Below are positions 1 to 8,426 of a DNA stretch of 36,005 nucleotides, in pieces. The translations under genes were made by a program, and so were the position numbers. The stretch is taken from contig JAEXLC010000251.1 in NCBI GenBank assembly GCA_023445495.1, positions 1 to 36,005 of the forward strand. Reading direction: 5' to 3'. The DNA is from Pseudomonadota bacterium. GTDB taxonomy: Bacteria > Pseudomonadota > Alphaproteobacteria > Sphingomonadales > Sphingomonadaceae. The notes under the pieces were generated by a model. That model was not told where the DNA came from and did not search any database. It saw only the letters and a list, made by a program, of their open reading frames with translations. The first letter of the stretch is position 1; the number at the start of each line of letters is the position of its first letter.

Positions 1-104
1 GGATGACGGAGTGGACCCCCGAGGTGACGGGTCAGTGGCGGGATGCCGGATTGGGGCCGGGGTGACGGGTGGTTGCGGGTGACGGTCCGGGGCTGTCAAA
101 GCCC
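1..104. other. Intergenic start of window, no gene
   Basis: I see no gene here. The stretch is G-rich and holds three copies of GGTGACGG (from 23, 61 and 78), resembling degenerate intergenic repeat sequence. A 5-bp hairpin (89-93 with 101-105) sits at the end of the sulfatase gene but has no T-run, so it is at best a weak terminator. Confidence 0.4.
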
Positions 105-2186
105 CTACAGGTCGCGCAGCTCGAGCCGGCGTAGCAGCCTGGCGAGCTTGTCCGCCTCCTGTTGCAGCGCCGCCGGCAACCCTTCGCGGATCGTCGGCGG
201 GGTCACCGCCACCTGCACCAGGTTGTTCGCCTCGATCGGGTCGCCGCGCAGGTCGTACATCTCCCATTCCTGCGGCTCGTGGCCGGACGGATCGAAATAG
301 CGGACCAGCTTGAACTCGTGGGTGCGCACCGCGCGGACATGGTTGGGCTGCTTCACCGGCCCGCGCCGGAGCGCGACCGGCCCCTTGCCGTCGCTGCCAT
401 GGATCACGCTGTCGACCACGTCGAGATAGACGTCGAACTCCTCATAGCTGTGGCGTTCCTGCGCGGTGCGCGAGGGCGGCAGCGGCGCGGTGATGTCGTC
501 GTCGGTGATGAACAGCACGCCTTCGCGCTCCTGCCCGTCGGGCTCGACGATCGGCGTCACCGCGATCTCGCCCCTGGTCGCGGCATCGGCGATGATCGCC
601 GAAAGGTCGACGCCGGGCAGCGGCGGCACCGGGCGGCTCAGCGCCAGTTTCTGGCTGATCGCGTGCCGCTCGTCGGCGCTTACCCCGGCGAGACCGAGGA
701 TGGTCGGCAGGATGTCGATATGGCTGGTCAGCCCGTCATATTGCGCGGGCTCGGGCTCGACGATGTCGGGCCGCAGGTCGCGTCCGCCCTTGGGGAATTG
801 CACCACCACCGGCACGTGCAGCGCCTCCTGATAGGCGGTGTACCATTTCTCGATCATCATGCCGTGCGCCGCGGCATATTCGCCGTGGTCGGTCAGGAAC
901 ACGACGATGGTGTTGTCGGCCTGGCCCGATTGCTCGAGCGCGTCGAGCACGGTGTTGATGTGCTGGTCGACCACCGAGTGGAGCCAGGCATAGAATTGCA
1001 GGAACTGGACGCAATTGGCGTCTGCGCCGCCCTGATCCTCGGTGGCGAGCTGGAAGGGAATGCAGCTCTTCAGCGACTGTTGCAGCGCGAGCCGCTTGCG
1101 CCGCGCGGCGGCCTTCTCCGGGTCCAGGGTCGGGTCGAGGTCGTGCTGATCGAGCCAGTTCTCGCCGGCGGCGACCAGCCCGTTGACGATGTTGAACCCG
1201 CCCTTGGCCGCCAGCGCCAGCCCGACCTTGTAGGCCGCTTCATGCTGGGCGCTGGGCTTGGTCGACAGGTCCTCGTTCTGGGTGGGCGAGGCGCGGGAGC
1301 ATTCCTGCGGGAAGTCGCGCGGATTGAGCGAGATCCGCATCGATCCGGCGATCGGGGCGGGGGTCTTCTGATGCTTGCCCGGCACGGTCAGCGGCCCGAA
1401 GATCGACTGGGTGCCGCTCTTGTTCTGGTGATCCGGCAGCGCCTGGGCGATCACGCCCGGATAGGTGGCGATGTCGTGCGGATTGGTGAAGGAGACCACC
1501 GCGAACCAGGGCGGGATGCTGCTCACGTCCGGGCCCGCCGAGGCGGGGTCCTGCACCGCCATCTCGGCCGAGACGCGGTTATAGTTGAGCGCCAGCCCCT
1601 GGCGGCGGAGGAAGCTGCAGGCGCTGTCGGTGAAGCCGGCGTCGCGGTAGATGCCGAGATTGTTGGGCTGGGCGCCGTGCGGCTCGGGGTAGCTCTCCTC
1701 CCAATCGTCGAAGCCATAGCGCTTCAAGCTGTGCTCGGGCGGGTTGGAGACGTGCCACTTGCCGAAATAATGGGTCGAATAGCCGGCCTCGCGCATCCAG
1801 CTGCCCAGCGTCGGGATGCCGTCCGCATCGAGCCAGGGAAAGTTGGGCGAATCGCCGTTCTTGAACAGCCCGTCGGTCTGGGTGACGCCGGTGCGGGTGC
1901 CGTACTGGCCGGTGTAGATCACCGCGCGGCTGGGCGTGCAGGCGGAGGCGGCGATGGTGTGGTTGCGCAGCACCACCGCATTGTCGCGCAGCCGCAGGAG
2001 GCCGGGAAAATATTCGGCATAGCGGTTGTGCGTGCCGATCTCGCCCTGGAAGCCCAGTATCTCCTTCAGTTCGGCGTCGAACCCGCCCTCCGCGCCATAG
2101 GCGAAGCGGGGGAAGCGATACTGGTCACAGGTGATGAGCAGGATGTTCGGACGCGCGACGGCGTCCCCGGCAGTGCTGGTCGCCAT
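105..2186 (-). CDS. Sulfatase (arylsulfatase family, formylglycine type)
   Basis: Hydrolyses sulfate esters; the substrate cannot be told. The protein has 693 residues from the chosen ATG. The sulfatase signature CTPSR is at about residue 83, and its Cys would be converted to formylglycine by a maturase. Other family elements are NILLITCDQ near the N-terminus (metal-binding Asp), GKWHV, and LTDHGEYAAAHG with following Glu-Lys in the second half. I chose the ATG at 2186 because GGGGAGAGGA lies 3 nt upstream; an in-frame TTG 15 nt earlier is inside that ribosome-binding sequence. No clear signal peptide is seen, so the location is uncertain. It lies 69 nt downstream of the GH16 gene on the same strand, suggesting joint use of a (sulfated) polysaccharide, but that is inference. 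Length is within the range of larger bacterial sulfatases. Confidence 0.9.
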   Translation of the reverse strand: MATSTAGDAVARPNILLITCDQYRFPRFAYGAEGGFDAELKEILGFQGEIGTHNRYAEYFPGLLRLRDNAVVLRNHTIAASACTPSRAVIYTGQYGTRTGVTQTDGLFKNGDSPNFPWLDADGIPTLGSWMREAGYSTHYFGKWHVSNPPEHSLKRYGFDDWEESYPEPHGAQPNNLGIYRDAGFTDSACSFLRRQGLALNYNRVSAEMAVQDPASAGPDVSSIPPWFAVVSFTNPHDIATYPGVIAQALPDHQNKSGTQSIFGPLTVPGKHQKTPAPIAGSMRISLNPRDFPQECSRASPTQNEDLSTKPSAQHEAAYKVGLALAAKGGFNIVNGLVAAGENWLDQHDLDPTLDPEKAAARRKRLALQQSLKSCIPFQLATEDQGGADANCVQFLQFYAWLHSVVDQHINTVLDALEQSGQADNTIVVFLTDHGEYAAAHGMMIEKWYTAYQEALHVPVVVQFPKGGRDLRPDIVEPEPAQYDGLTSHIDILPTILGLAGVSADERHAISQKLALSRPVPPLPGVDLSAIIADAATRGEIAVTPIVEPDGQEREGVLFITDDDITAPLPPSRTAQERHSYEEFDVYLDVVDSVIHGSDGKGPVALRRGPVKQPNHVRAVRTHEFKLVRYFDPSGHEPQEWEMYDLRGDPIEANNLVQVAVTPPTIREGLPAALQQEADKLARLLRRLELRDL

Positions 2187-2255
2187 GATTCCTCTCCCCA
2201 AGCTGGGCGGGAGGATGCTTCACGGCCGTGCAGCCTTCAACGAGGGATGGCACCG

Positions 2256-3128
2256 TTATCGAGGCGTCGGCGCTTGCCAGACCCGGGCATAATCGACGTC
2301 CATCCGCGACGGGAAGGCATCGTCGTCGATGCCCTTCTGACCGCCCCAGCCACCGACGGCGACGTTGAGGATAAGATATTGCGGCTTGTCGAACGGCCAG
2401 GTGGCGGGATCGCCCTTGTGATCGTTGTCGAAGCGCATGAAGGCGCGGCCATCGACGCCGATCAGGATGCGATCCCGGGTCCAGTCGAGCTGGTAGGTGT
2501 GGAAGGCGGTGCAGGCATCCGCGAGCAGCGTGTTGGCGCCGCGCTGGGTGTGGACGGCGTGGTTATACGCCTTGGTGTGGATCGTGCCGTGGACCCGGCC
2601 CTCGTCCCAGCCGACATGCTCCATGATGTCGATCTCGCCGAGCGCCGGCCAGCCGGCCTTGCCGTCGGTGCCGAGCATCCAGATCGCCGGCCACACGCCG
2701 CGGCCGCAGGCGAGCCTGGCCCGCACCTCGACAAAGCCATAGGTCCAGTCGGCGATGCCGGCGGTGACGAGCTTGCCCGAGGCATAGTCCTGCCCGCCGA
2801 AATCGGGCTTGTCGGCCAGCCGCTCCTTGCGCGCCTCGATGACGAGATGGCCGTTCTCGATCCGGACATTCTCCGGGCGGTCGGCGGCATAATATTGGAG
2901 CTCGTTATTGTACCAGCCCGCCTTGTTGCGGCTGGTATCGTAACGCCACTTCGCCGGGTCCGGAGCACCGGGCTTGTCGAACTCGTCGGCCCAGACCTGG
3001 CTGTAGCCGGCCGGCACCTTCATCGGTTCGCTGGTTTCGGAAGTGGTGGAGGAGGCTGCGGTCTGCGCCGCTGCCGGCAGGGGAAGGGCGGCGAGGGCCG
3101 CGATCAGCAGCCCTCGCGCCTTCTGCAT
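2256..3128 (-). CDS. Secreted glycoside hydrolase family 16 (beta-glucanase type)
   Basis: Endo-acting beta-glycanase of the GH16 fold; substrate could be laminarin, lichenan or a related beta-glucan. The protein has 290 residues. Residues 1-22 form a signal peptide (positive start, hydrophobic Leu/Ala core, AAAQ cleavage region), so export is expected. The catalytic motif EIDIME is at 165-170, with E165 as nucleophile and E170 as acid/base; WPAIWML lies just before it. The ATG at 3128 shares its A with the TGA stop of infC (TGATG), so translation is probably coupled to infC. The frame stays open upstream inside infC, but those residues are not GH16-like and precede the signal peptide. The coupling to a core translation factor gene is unusual. 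Length is normal for a single-domain GH16 enzyme. Confidence 0.9.
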   Translation of the reverse strand: MQKARGLLIAALAALPLPAAAQTAASSTTSETSEPMKVPAGYSQVWADEFDKPGAPDPAKWRYDTSRNKAGWYNNELQYYAADRPENVRIENGHLVIEARKERLADKPDFGGQDYASGKLVTAGIADWTYGFVEVRARLACGRGVWPAIWMLGTDGKAGWPALGEIDIMEHVGWDEGRVHGTIHTKAYNHAVHTQRGANTLLADACTAFHTYQLDWTRDRILIGVDGRAFMRFDNDHKGDPATWPFDKPQYLILNVAVGGWGGQKGIDDDAFPSRMDVDYARVWQAPTPR

Positions 3129-3673
3129 CACTTGGGCGCCAGCACCATCAGCATCTGGCGGCCTTCCATGCGCGGATAGGACTCGACCTTGGCATCCTCG
3201 GCGCAATCTTCCTGCACGCGCTTGAGCAGGATCATGCCGAGCTGGCCATGGCTGAGCTCGCGACCGCGGAAGCGCAGGGTGATCTTCACCTTGTCGCCTT
3301 CGCCGATGAACTTGTGCACGGCCTTCATCTTCGTATCATAGTCATGATCGTCGATGTTCGGACGCATCTTGATCTCCTTGATCTCCTGCGTCTTCTGGCT
3401 CTTGCGAGCGAGGTTGGCCTTCTTCTGCGCCTCGTACTTGAACTTGCCGACGTCGAGGAACTTGGCAACGGGCGGGTCTGCGTTGGGCGACACTTCGACA
3501 AGGTCGAGCCCAAGCTCCTGCGCCTGTTCCATCGCCTCGCGCGTGTACATCACGCCGAGATTCTCACCCTCGTGATCGATCACACGAACCTTGGGTGACT
3601 GAATGAATTCGTTAAACCGCGGACCGTTCATCGGCGGTGCCACCATCGAGCGGCGATTCATGGGCGGACGTAT
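3128..3673 (-). CDS. infC: Translation initiation factor IF-3, probable AUA start
   Basis: IF-3 binds the 30S subunit and checks initiator tRNA and start codon choice. The N-domain (GPRFNEFI, VRVID, LGVMYTREAM, LDLVEVSPNADPPVAK) and C-domain (KEIKMRPNIDDHDYDTK, TLRFRGRE, RMEGRQMLMVLAPK) are complete. The start is placed at an ATA codon (3671-3673), because a good AGGAG (3682-3686) lies 8 nt upstream and the reading IRPPMNRRSM resembles the IRRP start of other alphaproteobacterial infC genes. A non-AUG start is a known feature of infC that lets IF-3 limit its own synthesis. With this start the protein has 181 residues. The in-frame ATG at 3661 (177 residues) is the alternative, but AGGAG would then be 20 nt away. 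It lies 171 nt downstream of the YnfA-type gene, and its stop overlaps the GH16 start. Confidence 0.9.
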   Translation of the reverse strand: MRPPMNRRSMVAPPMNGPRFNEFIQSPKVRVIDHEGENLGVMYTREAMEQAQELGLDLVEVSPNADPPVAKFLDVGKFKYEAQKKANLARKSQKTQEIKEIKMRPNIDDHDYDTKMKAVHKFIGEGDKVKITLRFRGRELSHGQLGMILLKRVQEDCAEDAKVESYPRMEGRQMLMVLAPK

Positions 3674-3844
3674 ACGACTTGCTCCTGTTGTTGCAGACTC
3701 GGGGTTTGGGCGGGTCAATAACGCAGGAATGGGCAAATCGGTAGCCCGGCGCCTGCATTTCCGCCGAAATTCCGCGCACTGTGGCCCGGACGTAACGCCA
3801 ATATCGGATATGGACCTGCCAAAGGCAAGTCTCGCGCCCCAGAA

Positions 3845-4171
3845 TCAGCGGCGACCCCAGAGGATCACCAGGCACCCCGCCAGTGCCAGCGCGCCACCGG
3901 CCAGGTCCCAGCGGGTTGGCGACACGCGCTCAACCAGCACCATCCAGCCCAGCGAGGCGAGGATGTAGATCCCGCCATAAGCGGCATAGGCTCGCCCCGC
4001 CGCATCGGCGCTGCTCAGCGTGAGCAGCCAGGCGAACAGGGCGAGCGACACGCCGCCGGGCACCAGCCACCAGGCCGATCTGTCGAGCCGCAGCACTGCC
4101 CAGAAGGCGAAGCAGCCCGCGATCTCGGCCAGCGCGGCGCCGGCATAGATCGCGAGCGTTGCGGGGTTCAT
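3845..4171 (-). CDS. YnfA/UPF0060 family small membrane protein
   Basis: A 108-residue protein with four predicted membrane helices (about 5-28, 34-52, 62-80, 87-105). The motifs LAEIAGCFAFW, AYAAYGGIYI and W-D-x-x-G fit the UPF0060/YnfA family, which is distantly related to small multidrug resistance transporters; its physiological substrate is not established. Length equals the family norm. The ATG overlaps the thrS stop codon in an ATGA arrangement, so it is translated as the second gene of the thrS transcript. Its position between thrS and infC, which are often close neighbours in bacteria, is uncommon. Confidence 0.85.
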   Translation of the reverse strand: MNPATLAIYAGAALAEIAGCFAFWAVLRLDRSAWWLVPGGVSLALFAWLLTLSSADAAGRAYAAYGGIYILASLGWMVLVERVSPTRWDLAGGALALAGCLVILWGRR

Positions 4172-6168
4172 GCGAGGTCGGGCGGAGTCGCCTCGGCCAC
4201 CAGCCTGGCCACCACCTCGTCGAGGCTCAGCATCTGCTGGCCCTGCGAGCCGAGCACGCGCAGCGCCACGGTGCCTTCCTCGGCCTCGCGCTTGCCGACG
4301 ACGAGCAGGTTCGGAACCTTGGCCACCGAATGCTCGCGGACCTTGTAGTTGATCTTCTCGTTGCGAAGATCGGTCTCGACGCGGATGCCGGCGGCCTGGA
4401 GCTTCTTCGCGACTTCCTTCGCATAATCGTCCGCATCGGAGACGATCGTCGCCACCACTGCCTGGGTCGGGGCGAGCCAGGTCGGCAGCTTGCCGGCGAA
4501 ATGCTCGATCAGGATGCCGATGAAGCGCTCGTACGAACCGAAGATCGCGCGGTGGAGCATCACCGGGCGGTGGCGCTCGCCGTCCTCGGCGACATAGGAT
4601 GCATCGAGGCGCTCGGGCAGCACGCGGTCCGACTGGATCGTGCCGACCTGCCAGGTGCGGCCGATCGCGTCGGTCAGGTGCCATTCGAGCTTCGGCGCAT
4701 AGAAGGCGCCTTCGCCGGGCAGTTCTTCCCAGCCATATTCCTCGGTCGCCATGCCGGCACGGACGACGGCATCACGCAGCTCGGCCTCGGCCTGGTCCCA
4801 CATCTCCTCGGTGCCGAAGCGATTCTCGGGGCGCAGCGCCAGCTTGATCGAATATTTGAAGCCGAAATCCTTGTAGACCCGGTCGGCGAGCTCGCAGAAA
4901 TCCTGCACTTCGTCGACGATCTGGTCCTCGCGGCAGAAGATATGGCCGTCGTCCTGGGTGAACTGGCGGACGCGCATCAGCCCGTGCAGCGCGCCGTGCG
5001 GCTCGTTGCGGTGGCAGCAGCCATTTTCGACCAGGCGCAGCGGCAGGTCGCGATACGACTTGATCCCCTGCTTGAAGATCAGGATGTGCGCCGGGCAGTT
5101 CATCGGCTTCAGCGCCATCCACTGCGCGCCTTCCGACACCATCGGGCCTTCGTCCTCGATGTTCGGCGTCTCGTCGGGGATGACGAACATGTTCTGGCGA
5201 TACTTGCCCCAGTGGCCGGACTGCTCCCACTGGCGCGCGTCCATCACCTGCGGCGTCTTCACTTCCTTGCTGCCCGCGGCGTTCACCGCGCGGCGCATAT
5301 AATCCTCGAGCGCGCGGTAGATGACATAGCCGTTCGGGTGCCAGAACACCGAGCCATGCGCTTCCTGCTGGAGGTGGAACAGGTCCATCTCCTGGCCCAG
5401 CTTGCGGTGGTCGCGCTTGGCGGCCTCCTCGAGGCGCATCATGTGCTCGTCGAGCTGCTTCTTGTTGAGCCAGCCGGTGCCATAGATGCGCGAGAGCATC
5501 GCGTTCTTCTGGTCGCCGCGCCAATAGGCGCCCGAGACGCGGGTCAGCTTGAAGGCGTTGGGATCGACCTTGCCGGTGGAGGCGAGGTGCGGGCCGCGGC
5601 ACATGTCGAGCCAGGCGTCCTCGCCCTTGCCGGCGCGGTACACCGTCAGTTCCTCGCCCTCGGGAAGCTCCTGCGCCCATTCGGCCTTGAAGGTCTCGCC
5701 CTGCTTCGTCCAGCGATCGATCAGCTGCTGGCGCGACCAGACTTCGCGGATCAGCGGCTCGTTGGCGGCGATGATCTTGCGCATCTCGGCTTCGATCGCC
5801 GGCAGGTCTTCTTCCGTGAACGGACGATCCTTTGGCGCGAAGTCGTAATAGAAGCCGTCATCGGTCGAAGGGCCGAAGGTGATCTGCGTGCCCGGGAACA
5901 GCTTCTGGACTGCTTCTGCCAGGATATGCGCAAAGTCGTGGCGCGCGAGTTCGAGCGCGTCCTTTTCGTCCTTCGACGTGACCAGGGCGAGCTGGGCGTC
6001 GCCCTCGAACGGGCGGCCGATGTCGCGCAGCTCGCCATCGACGCGCGCGGCGAGCGCCGCCTTGGCCAGACCCGGACCGATCGCCGCGGCGATGTCCGCC
6101 GGGGTAGTCCCCGGGGCTACCTCGCGGACGGAACCGTCGGGCAGCGTTATGCGGAACATCTCGGACAC
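4168..6168 (-). CDS. thrS: Threonyl-tRNA synthetase
   Basis: Charges tRNA-Thr in the cytoplasm. At 666 residues it is full length: TGS domain (about 1-62), editing domain with HxxxH (H77, H81) and CxxxH (C190, H194), class II catalytic core and C-terminal anticodon-binding domain. Zinc ligands expected in the core are C358 (in MNCPAH), H409 and a later His in EWHLTDAIGRTWQ. The start is a GTG (MSEMFR); an ATG three codons later is possible and neither has a strong ribosome-binding site. It overlaps the downstream YnfA-type gene by 4 nt. No T-box or other leader element is recognised upstream. Confidence 0.97.
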   Translation of the reverse strand: MSEMFRITLPDGSVREVAPGTTPADIAAAIGPGLAKAALAARVDGELRDIGRPFEGDAQLALVTSKDEKDALELARHDFAHILAEAVQKLFPGTQITFGPSTDDGFYYDFAPKDRPFTEEDLPAIEAEMRKIIAANEPLIREVWSRQQLIDRWTKQGETFKAEWAQELPEGEELTVYRAGKGEDAWLDMCRGPHLASTGKVDPNAFKLTRVSGAYWRGDQKNAMLSRIYGTGWLNKKQLDEHMMRLEEAAKRDHRKLGQEMDLFHLQQEAHGSVFWHPNGYVIYRALEDYMRRAVNAAGSKEVKTPQVMDARQWEQSGHWGKYRQNMFVIPDETPNIEDEGPMVSEGAQWMALKPMNCPAHILIFKQGIKSYRDLPLRLVENGCCHRNEPHGALHGLMRVRQFTQDDGHIFCREDQIVDEVQDFCELADRVYKDFGFKYSIKLALRPENRFGTEEMWDQAEAELRDAVVRAGMATEEYGWEELPGEGAFYAPKLEWHLTDAIGRTWQVGTIQSDRVLPERLDASYVAEDGERHRPVMLHRAIFGSYERFIGILIEHFAGKLPTWLAPTQAVVATIVSDADDYAKEVAKKLQAAGIRVETDLRNEKINYKVREHSVAKVPNLLVVGKREAEEGTVALRVLGSQGQQMLSLDEVVARLVAEATPPDLA

Positions 6169-6426
6169 GGGTTTGACTTTCGTGATGGTGGTTTGGAGCG
6201 CGGCTTATGCCTTCGCGGGTGCGATATAAGCAAGCGCTGGTGAAATTGCTTGTCGGAAGCACGCAAAGTGAACGGGGTCGAGGGCAATCATTTCACTTTG
6301 ATCTGCGGCCCCGATCGCTCTCCCGGCGATCGATTCTGCAGCCCCGTTGCGCATGCATCGGCGGTGAAAGACAAAATCCTGCATTGGAAGCCCGTTTCGA
6401 GATCGCGTAGAGACTCGTATCTTCTT
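6169..6426. other. Intergenic region upstream of thrS
   Basis: No gene is seen. The thrS promoter should lie here on the minus strand; a TATATC -10-like sequence (about 6222-6227 on the plus strand) is present, but no convincing -35 element was found. The remainder up to the palindrome at 6427 has no recognised element. Confidence 0.3.
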
Positions 6427-6505
6427 GTCACCCCGGCCTTGAGCCGGCGTCCCGCTGCCTTGCTGGAGGAAAAGAAGCGGGATCCCGGCGCAAGGCCGGG
6501 ATGAC
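6427..6505. repeat. REP-like palindrome with 30-nt arms
   Basis: The left arm (6427-6456) and right arm (6476-6505) are inverted repeats of 30 nt with only a few mismatches, separated by 19 nt. The arms begin with GTCAYCCCGGCCTTG. GC-rich extragenic palindromes of this kind are common between genes in sphingomonads. It lies between the divergent thrS and VOC genes and could form a strong hairpin in RNA from either strand. Confidence 0.75.
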
Positions 6506-6562
6506 GATGATATTCGTTTGGGTTCTCCGGTTGGAGCCGCAGGCGAACGGGAGAGAGCCGAG

Positions 6563-6916
6563 ATGGACAGTCAGCGCGCGACGACGATCCTGCCCTGCAA
6601 CGACCTGGATGCCAGCGTGGCATTCTATGAGCGGCTGGGGTTCCGGCTGGCCAGCGACTATGGCGACTACAAGATCCTGGACGACGGCAAGGGCTGGCAC
6701 CTGCACCTCAACAAGGCGGTGCTCGGCTGGCTGGTGCCGGGGCACAATCCCTTCGGCATCTATCTCTACACCGACGATGTCGACGGCGTGGCGGAGCGGG
6801 TGCGCGAGCTGATCCTCGAGAAGGAGGGGCCGAGCCTGAAGCCCTGGGGCTGTTACGAGTTCGCGGTGAGCGATCCCGATGGCACGCTGGTGAGGATCGG
6901 CCGCGTTGCAGCCTGA
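6563..6916 (+). CDS. VOC superfamily protein (glyoxalase/bleomycin resistance type)
   Basis: A 117-residue single-module protein of the vicinal oxygen chelate fold. The start TTILPCNDLDASVAFYERLGF, split by the usual beta-alpha-beta layout, and the end YEFAVSDPDGTLVRIGR are typical of glyoxalase/bleomycin-resistance-like proteins. Possible metal or ligand residues include His in WHLHL and Glu in YEF. The actual substrate cannot be predicted. The ATG at 6563 follows GGGAGAG and starts directly before the conserved core; the open frame further upstream is not family-like. The downstream methyltransferase starts 11 nt before this gene's stop. Confidence 0.85.
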   Translation: MDSQRATTILPCNDLDASVAFYERLGFRLASDYGDYKILDDGKGWHLHLNKAVLGWLVPGHNPFGIYLYTDDVDGVAERVRELILEKEGPSLKPWGCYEFAVSDPDGTLVRIGRVAA

Positions 6917-8300
6917 AGTCGCGCAACTGCTGGGAATGGCGAGCCAGGCGGCGAGCCACGGACAGTGGCAACAAGCGCTGCCGATGCTGAGCCACGCGCT
7001 CGCCATCGACGCCGAAGGCGCCGCGCCGGCCTATGCCGATGCGCTGTCGCGGCTGTCGCTGACCGGCTGGCCGGCGCAGCTCGAGGCGGACCTGGTGACG
7101 TGCCTGAACGCGCGCGCGGTCGATCCGCAGGCACTGGCGCGGACCGCGGCGCACATGCTGCTGGTGAAATATCCCGAGCCCGTGGTGGCGGAGGATGCGC
7201 TGTGGATCGCCTTCCTCATGCGGTGCATCAATGTGTCGCCGGCGATGGAGACGCGGCTGGCCTGGCTGGCCGGGCAGGCGTTGCCGGAGGGGCTGCGGGC
7301 GGCGCTGGCAGTGCAGGCCTTTGCTTCGGAATATGTCTGGGGCGGGGAGGCGCTGGGCGTTCCCGCCGACGCGGCCGCCGAGCTTGTCACGGAGCGGGGC
7401 CTGGCCGAGGCAATGCCATCGCTCGGCACCTCGGGGGACGCGGTATCGGAGGCGGTGCGCGCGCAATATGAGGCCAACCCCTATCCGCGTTGGCGCGCCC
7501 CGGCGGGTCGGCAGCGTGTGTCCGTCGCCCGTCACCTTGCCGCACTGAGCGCTCCGCAGTCCGAGCCGCTGGCGGTGCTCGTCGCCGGCTGCGGCACCGG
7601 GTTCGAGCCGATCGACCTGGCGCGAATGGACCCGTCGCTGACGATCACCGCGCTCGACCTGAGCGCCGCCAGCCTTGCCTATGGCGCGCGCATGGCCGGC
7701 GTGCTGGGCGCGCAGGCGGTGCGCTTCGTGCAGGGGGACATCCTCGACGTGGCGAAGCTGGACCAGCGCTTCGGCCTGGTGAACTGCACCGGCGTGCTCC
7801 ACCATATGGAGCGGCCCGAGGACGGGCTGGCCGCGCTGGCGGGTGTGCTGGAGCCGGGCGGGGTGCTGCGGGTCGCGCTCTACAGCGAACGGGCCCGGGC
7901 CTGGGTCGCCGAGGCGCACCGGGCGATCGCCGAGCATGGCTGGGATGCGCGGATCGAAGGCATCCGGGCCTTCCGCGCGCATGTGCTGGCGCTTCCGCCC
8001 GAGCAACCGCTCTCCCGGCTCCGCGAAAGCGACGACTTCTATACGCTGAGCGGTTGCCGCGACCTGTGCTTCCATGTCCGCGAGCATTGGTATCGGCTGC
8101 CCGCGATCGGCGCGATGCTGGCCGCCGCCGGGCTGGAGTTGCTGATGCTCGATGCTCCGCCCGATGCGCAGGGCCTGTTCACCCAGCTCTTCGGCACCGG
8201 GGGCGACCGGCGCGATCTGGCGCTATGGGACCAGGCGGAGGCGACCGCGCCGCGTCTGTTCGCGGGGATGTTCCATCTGTGGGCGAAGCGGGTGGACTAA
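6906..8300 (+). CDS. Class I SAM-dependent methyltransferase with helical N-terminus
   Basis: The C-terminal half is a Rossmann-type methyltransferase: motif I VLVAGCGTGFEP (224-235), acidic ALDLS after beta-2, QGDILD, and NCTGVLHHME as the post-motif region. The N-terminal ~180 residues are helical and TPR-like (LSHALAIDAEGAAPAYADAL). The linker QYEANPYPRW (187-196) is a family feature I associate with TPR-methyltransferases of alphaproteobacteria. The substrate is unknown. The start is taken as TTG 6906, preceded by GAGG at a suitable distance, overlapping the VOC gene; an ATG at 6936 is the alternative. The overlap suggests co-translation. A terminator hairpin follows at 8344. Confidence 0.85.
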   Translation: MQPEVAQLLGMASQAASHGQWQQALPMLSHALAIDAEGAAPAYADALSRLSLTGWPAQLEADLVTCLNARAVDPQALARTAAHMLLVKYPEPVVAEDALWIAFLMRCINVSPAMETRLAWLAGQALPEGLRAALAVQAFASEYVWGGEALGVPADAAAELVTERGLAEAMPSLGTSGDAVSEAVRAQYEANPYPRWRAPAGRQRVSVARHLAALSAPQSEPLAVLVAGCGTGFEPIDLARMDPSLTITALDLSAASLAYGARMAGVLGAQAVRFVQGDILDVAKLDQRFGLVNCTGVLHHMERPEDGLAALAGVLEPGGVLRVALYSERARAWVAEAHRAIAEHGWDARIEGIRAFRAHVLALPPEQPLSRLRESDDFYTLSGCRDLCFHVREHWYRLPAIGAMLAAAGLELLMLDAPPDAQGLFTQLFGTGGDRRDLALWDQAEATAPRLFAGMFHLWAKRVD

Positions 8301-8343
8301 GTACTATCGTCCTCCCGGCTGATCGGTGGTGATTAAGAAAAGA

Positions 8344-8366
8344 CCGGGCATCGAGCCCGGCCTTTT
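8344..8366. terminator. Probable rho-independent terminator, bidirectional
   Basis: CCGGGC (8344-8349), a 5-nt loop, GCCCGG (8355-8360), then CCTTTT. The A-rich left flank (AAGAAAAGA) gives a T-run on the other strand, so it can end both the methyltransferase transcript and the convergent aldo/keto reductase transcript. Confidence 0.7.
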
Positions 8367-8426
8367 CCAACCCACCCCTTGCCCCTCCCTTGCAGGGAAG
8401 GGAATCTTGAGGAGAGGGATAGAATT

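Noticed and set aside
162..3179. Very long open frame on the plus strand opposite the sulfatase and GH16 genes
   Set aside because: It is antisense to two well-supported genes and arises from GC-rich codon bias; the translation is Arg/Val/Asp-rich with no family motif.
4159..6243. Long plus-strand open frame opposite thrS
   Set aside because: Antisense to a complete threonyl-tRNA synthetase; no conserved motif in its translation.
6169..6300. T-box or threonine leader for thrS
   Set aside because: No T-box sequence and no short leader peptide rich in Thr codons was found.
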